This document shows positions 57,787 through 64,000 of a stretch of DNA of 64,000 nucleotides, one piece after another. The stretch is from NCBI GenBank assembly GCA_019279435.1, contig JAAALK010000082.1:79642989-79706988 (forward strand), written 5' to 3'. The translations under genes were made by a program, and so were the position numbers. The DNA comes from Zizania palustris. Its lineage: Eukaryota; Streptophyta; Magnoliopsida; Poales; Poaceae. Every line of letters starts with the position of its first letter. The first letter of the stretch is position 1. Under the pieces are notes generated by a model that was not told the DNA's origin, searched no databases, and was given only the letters and a program-made list of their open reading frames with translations.

Positions 57787-58554
57787 ATTTGTTTCATTTT
57801 GATCATAAAAAAGTTTCAAGTTGAAATGAAGATGTAACTATTGATTTGCTTTTAAACTCAATATATTTCTTCTTTATAACTAGCTCGTTCTTGTGGAATC
57901 TTCAACTTTCTTAACACCATATATGATAACTTTTTCAAAATATTTTTAATTTTTTATTACAATATCTATGTATCATATCACAAACACTATGTCAAGTCAC
58001 GTATTTTTCAGACTTTGTTTGATTTTTTTATAATTAAAAAACCATTTGCTCCATGTTGCCCATTTAGTGTCGTAACACATTTAATAAAATTAAAAATAGT
58101 GAACTTATTCAGAAAAATACTAATTTTTTACATGAGATAAGCTATGTTGCATTTTGATCATAGAAAAAGTTTCAAGTTGAAAAAAGATTTAACCGTCGAT
58201 TTGTTTTTAAAACCAACATATTCATTTTTTTTCGATCCTAGTTCATTCTTTCATTTTTTCGTTCAGACGTGATTTTCTTTAAATCTTAGATTTTTCAAAA
58301 TTTCTTTCCATTTAGTGGATAAGAACTAAAAATGGACTCATAATTATGAATATGATTTTTCTACAAATTTTGGTTCATTATTTCTTGCACTTTCATGTGA
58401 ACCCTATCTGTGGTGATTTGTGTATTGTGAACTTCTATATTCATTATGATTTATGTGTTGTCAACTATTACTTGTCACTTGTGTGTTGTGACTACTAACT
58501 ATGAATCAAAAATTATATTATTGATGATATCCGGTAAAAATTTTTAACCGTATT
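57787..58554. repeat. AT-rich host repeat, units right of the SIRE insertion
   Basis: Two further copies of the 31549-32040 unit, recognisable by CATTTTGATCATA then AAAGTTTCAAGTTGAA (57793 and 58150), then unremarkable AT-rich sequence to 58554. Confidence 0.7.
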
Positions 58555-59755
58555 TGAGAAACCAAGTGGAAATGTGCCTTGGTTTCACGTTTGTGATGAG
58601 TGATTGACAAGTTTCCTTCAGGGTGAAGGAGTCCCTCCGAAGGGGTTTGGAGGTGTTTTTGGAAGGGTGCGGATTTAGCTGGCTGCAGCTGTGTAGCGGA
58701 GTGTGTCTGTCGAAGGGGGTCCGCCAGAGCACGATAACTTGGTGGTACCGAAGGGCTCGATATTTTGGGTGGTACACTAGAGTGTGTATCGAAGGTTGTT
58801 TACCGAAGAGGTCTCTAGGGTACTAGAAACACTTGTCTGCTTGTCGTGGTGGGCAGGTGACTTCAGAGGCGATGGATGGTACACAGCAAGTGAACCTAGG
58901 TCAAGCAGGAGGCTTGGTGCCAGGCAAGCGGGGAGCTCGGTCACAAAGGCTGCGTGGGGTCGAGGTCGGTCCTCGGGTCAAGGTGCGCCAAGCAAAGGCT
59001 GAGAGTGTGGATGGTGGCTTCGACTGAAGGTACCTCGAGGCTCTTCGAAGGGTGCTCCAGAAGGAGTGACTTCGGAGTATGGTGGACGAAGTCCTCAGCA
59101 TTAAGGCAAGGCGTTCGAACTGTGCTCCGGATGGAGGTACTCGAAGGGACACCTGACGAAGGTCTCAGAAGTCAAGGTGCATTGAAGGCAGAGTCCAGAT
59201 AAGTATCTTCGTAGAGTGTGCTCGGAGCTGAGACACTGTGAAGGGGTGCTTATGGATATGCTTCATGCGGAGACCTTGGAGAGAGGGACTTCGGAAACTA
59301 GCAAAGATACTCCGAAGGTGGGGCTTCAGAGTGTGGCTGACCTTAGGTACTTCGGCCATGTATGGCTTCGGTACATGGACTGACGAAGTTTGAGCTGAGA
59401 GTAGCTACGAAGTCGTGGTGGTCCACTCCGGAGGTGATGGTGTGATGGCTCAAGAGCTTTGAAGGCTTCGGCTCAAAACCGTCACTATATCGAAGGCTGA
59501 CTTCGGTGAAGCAAAGGCCTACGGGTTCAAGCTTGTCACCGAAGCTACTACACACCTCATGTGCGAAGGGGGTTTCAGAAGACTCCAAATGTGCAAAGGC
59601 TGATCGTGTCTGCTCTGTAAAAGTTGATGTTGTCTCCTCTATGAAGCTGACAAAAGAAGCCTCCAGAAAAGTAGACTACCATCTGTACCCCTTTGTCTTG
59701 CTGAGACAAAAACAGTGTAAACTCTAGGGGTAGAGTAGTCTATTCACAAGGGTGA
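58555..59755 (+). mobile_element. SIRE-type LTR, 3' part displaced by nested insertion
   Basis: Starts TGAGAAACCAAG and follows the 2022-bp LTR to the TAGTCTATTCACA region just before its TATA box, where the Tekay-like element begins. More diverged than the other copies. The remainder should lie beyond the window. Confidence 0.85.
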
Positions 59756-62700
59756 AATGTAACACTCCAAATTTTCAAAGCAATAAAAATATTATTGAAT
59801 TCAATTTATTGAAATTATTATTTCAGAAAATACTTTTAAATCCCTTTTATACCCTTTTGAACTACAACATAGAGTAGATGACCAAATCAGGAGGTGAAAC
59901 TTTTTGTATATGATCCTAAGACCAAAATATAATTTTGAGAATTTTATAAATTTTTACCAGCCTTGGAAGTAGCCCTAATATTTTAACCCATTTTCTGGAA
60001 TTATTTTTATTCAGAAAAGTATTAGAACAGTAATGGGCTCCTCTCCCTCCCTTCTCTCTCTCCCGGCCGGCCCAGCCCGTTACCGCGCCCGCCTTAGACT
60101 GACACATGGACCCCACCTGTCGGCGCCGAATTTTTCCCCTCGCGCGCGAACCCGACACCTCGGCCCCACCCGTCAGTCGCCACCCTCGTCCGCTCGCGCT
60201 CACTGGTCAGTGGCCCCCGCGTGTTAGATCCGTCTTCAACCCCGCGCCGTCGCCCCCAAATCGCGCCGGCCGACGACCTCGCCCTCGGATTCGCCTCGCC
60301 GACGCGTCCCCCATTAAATTGCCGCCATAACTCGGTCCCCCGCGTCGCGCCGACCGTTTCCCCGCTTTAACCCTCGCGTTTATGCCACGGGATCGCCGCT
60401 CCGCGTGCATGGCCGAGCCATCGCCGGCGAGTAAAGGCCCTCGGCCGGTTTCCTTGCATGCGAGCCCTCCCCGGCGCCCTATTTAAGCCCCCAGCCTGAG
60501 CCGCGTCCGACCTCAACGCTTAATCGCCTCGAGGACGAACAGAGCACTCGCATTTCGCTTTTTAGCGCACACCCTCTGATTCACCTCCGGCCACCGCTCG
60601 CCGTCGCACCAGACCACCTCCGCCCGTGCCTCCGCCACCAACGTGACCGCGAGGACGACCCCGACCTCGGCCACCCCTCCGCCGACGTCGAACCCCGCCG
60701 GATCGCCGTCGCCGCCAAGGACCCGAACGCCTCCACCGCCTACGCTCGTCGCCGGCCTCACTCCGTCGACCCCGGACCACCGCAACGGTACCCTTTTGTT
60801 CCCCTCGGTACCCCCTTTCCGTTTTTAGCCCTAGCTAGACTAGATAGCCCTCGACCTCGCCGGAATCGCTCGCCGTCGTATCACCGGAGTCGGGGAAGAA
60901 GGGGTACTTTACCCCCCGACACGCACTGTGCCGGATTCAATCCTGGCCGTGCGATCCAGATCCAACGCTTGGGTTAAATCATCTGTTCGGTTTAATCCTG
61001 GCCGTCGGATCTGAGTGAAGCGGTATGGTGCGATCTCGTGCGTCCATCTGTATTTAAAACCCGCGTTAAATCCCGTGCGTCCACGTGGTACCGGTTCGAA
61101 CGTTTTAATCCTGGCCGTCCATCGCGACTTACGCGTCCCGCCTCGCCCTCGCGCGTCGGATCTGGATCCGACGGTCCAGATCAACCCGGCGCACGCGCAC
61201 AGTGCGTGGGTTCACCGTGGGCCTGGCTCACCGTGGACCCGAGAGGTTTAAAATTTGAAAATAAATTCCAGAAATGCTTTTAAACTTGTAAAATTCATAT
61301 CTAATGCATTTGAACTCTAAAAATTACCATTCCAATTTCAGAAAATTCATAAAATTATTCTCTACATGTTTAGGCAATAAGAACAGTAGGTTTACTTTGA
61401 CATTTTCATGTTTATTTAAATAAGTATTCAAATGCCCTTAGGATTTAAATGTAAATTTAAATATTTAAATTCCAGAAAATTTATATAATTGTCCCTTTCT
61501 GTTTAAACACTAAAACCACTGAGTTTTCCCTGAATCATTTATATTAAATTGATTAGAAAACTTAATGTAGTATTATACACACTTAGAAACCCTTTTTATG
61601 AAAAACAATAATTCATTTAGATTCACTTTAAATTAATGGAGAAATAAATTGCAGAACTTTAATCTTTGAATTTATTTTATTTATAATCAAACCAACTTAA
61701 ACTTACGTGTTTATAATGTAATGTTATATTGTTTGATTGGAAGTTGTGTTCTTTTTATTCTACTTTATATTAAAAAGACTACGACGTCGCCGAGGAGCCG
61801 GAGTACTTCCCCGAAGTCCCTCCCTCTCCCTTTGCTGAACAAGGCAAGTCACCAAACCATTCTTTTGAGCATATTGAACCCATGTCTGAATTGACTATCG
61901 CTAAAACACATAGGTTATGTATATGCATTAGTCAAATGAACCCTTACATTATATTTATTTAGGATCCCCCGACCTTGATGTGCAACCCAAGCCATGCTAT
62001 CTCGCCTAACCTCCTTGTCACCATGTGATCAATGATATTAGCTAGTGTCCAATGTATTGGCACGGCCGCTATAGGATAAAAATGAGTCGTAGTAAAATGG
62101 TTCTATTATATGATCCCGTTACTTCTTATCTTTGGAAATTCTGTTGGTGATGAGTCATGGTTGTGAGTGTATGCATGGTGGGTTCCGGGTGCAAGCTAGG
62201 GCATTGGTCAGTCGCACCCGGGGCACTATAAGGACCGGTCTGAGGGATCCGTTGCAATACACTTACGTACTAACCACAAGTCTAGTGGGTAAGTCCTAAC
62301 TAAGGTATGGGTTGTTCCAAACCGAAGCCACCACTTGGAGATGGGTCAAGTTGCACCTGCGGGTGACTTGTACCAATGTGGCGCAAAAGGGGGTGCGACG
62401 TTAGCCGGGATGCGGCTCGGCGCGCCGGCGAAACCTAGAGCGGGTGGTTATCGCTTGGAACATCTCATATTGAGGTTTTGGCACGAGTTCCCGTGAAATG
62501 GTCATCTCGTTGAGATGAGTGCGTGCCTTGTGGGTACAGTAGTACATCTCTGATCAGAGTCTTAAATCTTTTCGAAAAGCCGAGCCCACGGTCAAGGGCG
62601 GGTTGCGTGACATCCCCCAGTTAGTTTACTTTGAATATGTATGTGCATGATGGATTGACATGTAAGGACTGTTGTGCGAGGAGGTAAAACGTACTCCTCG

Positions 62701-63142
62701 AGTTAGTTGATGTTGATGATACTCATATTTACTTTCCGCATGATTAAAACATGATTACACTAAATGCCATAACTGCAATTGCTTTATTCCGCATTGTTAG
62801 CCTTATCCTTCCTTGTTTATTATCCTGCATTATTATTTGCATTTGCGGTGGCTTGTTGAGTACTTTTTGTACTCATACCCGTTGGACCCCACAGAGGATG
62901 CATATCTTGAAGACGGTCTGGAGTAGCAACCCAGTCAAGAAGAAAAATCCTGGAGAAGAAGTTCGTCATGCCGTTTTCTAATTATTTTACTCTACTGTTT
63001 TATTGAAACCATGATGTAATAAATATGGTCTGCGTACCATGAACAATGTCGTATGTACGGTTGTCGCATGATGAACCTCTTGTATTATTGTTTTTCTTAT
63101 GAAATTCAATAATGTCTCGATTTGTTAAATCGGGGCGCTACA
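59756..63142 (+). mobile_element. 5' LTR of Tekay-like element (3387 bp)
   Basis: TGTAACACTCC to GGGCGCTACA. Contains a GC-rich island (about 60030-61250) with the weak TATA-like TATTTAA at 60480, then AT-rich sequence. Many open frames in the GC island lack any domain and are not genes. A piece at 61775-61850 (DYDVAEEPEYFPEVP) is open but isolated. Confidence 0.78.
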
Positions 63143-63145
63143 AGA

Positions 63146-63158
63146 TGGTATCAGAGCC
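63146..63158 (+). other. primer-binding site, tRNA-iMet
   Basis: TGGTATCAGAGCC, a perfect match to the usual site, three bases after the LTR end. Confidence 0.92.
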
Positions 63159-63281
63159 GACTTGACTGTAGGAAGCCAAACAGACCCGCCTAGCCATTAA
63201 GCCATAGGAAATTATTTCTTGAAAATCTACTTCATAAACTTTGTTCCTCTCCTCACTTTTATTCAACTTGCTGTTTTGTAG

Positions 63282-64000
63282 ATGCCAGTCTACCAAGTTC
63301 ACAGTTACTGCCGCCACTATGAGGGCTTCGTCCGGGAGCTCCGCATGATGCTCACCTTCCTCGGGTTCCTCTTCGAACCCGAATTTCAAGGAGTCTACCC
63401 CGACGAGTTCGCCGGGCCTTGCGACGTCTCCCTCACCGTCCATGGCTCCGGAGAACATCTGCCGCCCTACACCACCGCACTTGGAGGCCCGACTTTCGAC
63501 GTCGCGTGCCAACGAGTCGCCCTCCAGGCCCTCATGGAGCTGAGGATGATCTACGACGATCGTCTTCAGAACTCATCCTTCCGGCTTGTGCCGAAGCGTA
63601 CTCCCGGAGCCCACCGTAGCATCTACCTCGGAGTTCACTCCGTGCGTGATCCGGTCATGGCCCGGCAGTCGCGTCTTCTGCAGGCCATGGATGATCTCCA
63701 CACCGAGGCGGTGCTCGACGCCGACGAGCACCATGAGGCGGTTGCGTTTCTTCGCGAAGAAACGAAGAACCTGATCCAGCAGAACGGCGAGCTGCAGCGC
63801 AAGATCATGGAGCTGCAGAAGGACATCGCGGAGATGGTTCCTCTTCTTCCAAGGAAGAAGAAGCCTATCCGTGAGCCCCTCCCTCGCCCCAAGAGGATCC
63901 CGCCACGACCCTCCCCCGCCAGGCCTTCCACCAGCGCCCCTACACCACGCCCCGGCCTCGTCTCCGACTCCATCATCGAGAATTTTCTCGAGCCCACCAT
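63282..64000 (+). CDS. first ORF (gag-position protein) of Tekay-like element, 3' partial
   Basis: ATG at 63282 opens a frame with no stop through the window end (239 codons). It begins MPVYQVHSYCRHYEGFVREL. Residues 1-110 look globular (LTFLGFLFEPEFQGVYPDEF); about 140-190 form a coiled coil (LREETKNLIQQNGELQRKI); then a basic KKKP and Pro-rich region. The ATG lies directly after TTTTGTAG, so a spliced leader is possible. I do not recognise a standard gag domain; related proteins occur at this position in grass gypsy elements, so structural gag-like role is inferred from position only. Confidence 0.65.
   Translation, partial: MPVYQVHSYCRHYEGFVRELRMMLTFLGFLFEPEFQGVYPDEFAGPCDVSLTVHGSGEHLPPYTTALGGPTFDVACQRVALQALMELRMIYDDRLQNSSFRLVPKRTPGAHRSIYLGVHSVRDPVMARQSRLLQAMDDLHTEAVLDADEHHEAVAFLREETKNLIQQNGELQRKIMELQKDIAEMVPLLPRKKKPIREPLPRPKRIPPRPSPARPSTSAPTPRPGLVSDSIIENFLEPT

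Larger units (their letters stand above)
59756..64000 (+). mobile_element. Tekay-like Ty3/gypsy element (5' part)
   Basis: 5' LTR, tRNA-Met primer-binding site and the first ORF are present; the element continues past the window. It interrupts the SIRE-type LTR, with TGAAA (59751-59755) as probable target duplication. The lineage call rests on LTR length, primer site and general look. Confidence 0.75.

Noticed and set aside
60033..61283. Several overlapping GC-rich ORFs on both strands
   Set aside because: They lie in the GC island of a Tekay-like LTR, overlap each other and show only Arg/Pro/Gly-rich low-complexity sequence.
1..64000. tRNA or rRNA genes
   Set aside because: Only primer-binding sites complementary to tRNA 3' ends were seen; no cloverleaf or rRNA segment was recognised by reading.

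Overview
The window looks like intergenic DNA from a large plant genome, most probably a grass. It is almost entirely nested LTR retrotransposons (Ty3/gypsy Tat-like, Tekay-like and other gypsy; Ty1/copia SIRE/Maximus-like), with hAT and Tourist-like DNA transposons and degraded repeats. I found no intact cellular gene. The only recognisable host coding sequence is a broken exon-like fragment of cytosolic leucyl-tRNA synthetase near 27.9-28.1 kb. Two runs of exactly 1000 N (32207-33206 and 48797-49796) are scaffold gaps, and both fall inside LTRs of the same copia family.

Layout. 1-6931 is the 3' part of a Tat-like gypsy element (copy 1): integrase, a 60-bp tandem array, a multi-exon gene on the opposite strand, and a 3' LTR. 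It is inserted in the integrase of an older gypsy element (6937-7900), followed by an LTR-like stretch, a copia integrase fragment (8550-8942) and another LTR with its primer-binding site (about 8943-9764). 10440-14821 is a minus-strand gypsy element (gag and 5' LTR). 15213-20024 is a 5'-truncated minus-strand copia element. 20172-21281 is a remnant of a third Tat-like element. 22316-27824 holds hAT and MITE sequence plus a solo LTR. 27825-32040 holds the synthetase fragment, GC-rich degenerate repeats, CACTA-like and hAT-like pieces and AT-rich host repeats.

32046-57781 is one SIRE/Maximus-like copia element with target duplication ATAAT at both ends. Its integrase/reverse-transcriptase junction is interrupted by Tat copy 2 (42379-52528, target duplication ACATC, two 496-bp LTRs that read as identical). 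Tat copy 2 is in turn interrupted by another SIRE-type LTR (47835-49905, target duplication GATGC). To the right, a further SIRE LTR (58555-59755) is interrupted by a Tekay-like gypsy element whose 3.4-kb LTR, primer-binding site and first ORF run off the window end.

Most interesting points. (1) Both Tat copies carry an antisense gene between pol and the 3' LTR. It has its own TATA box and consistent GT-AG introns. When spliced, copy 1 gives an uninterrupted frame of 1123 codons. (2) Tat copy 2 has lost gag, protease and reverse transcriptase by a deletion joining the primer-binding site to RNase H, yet it has identical LTRs and a perfect target duplication, so it probably moved recently using proteins supplied in trans. 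(3) A 4.1-4.6 kb block occurs twice, at 22316-26437 and 33207-37774. The second copy starts at a gap edge and ends inside the copia 5' LTR, which points to an uncollapsed haplotype or a real rearrangement.
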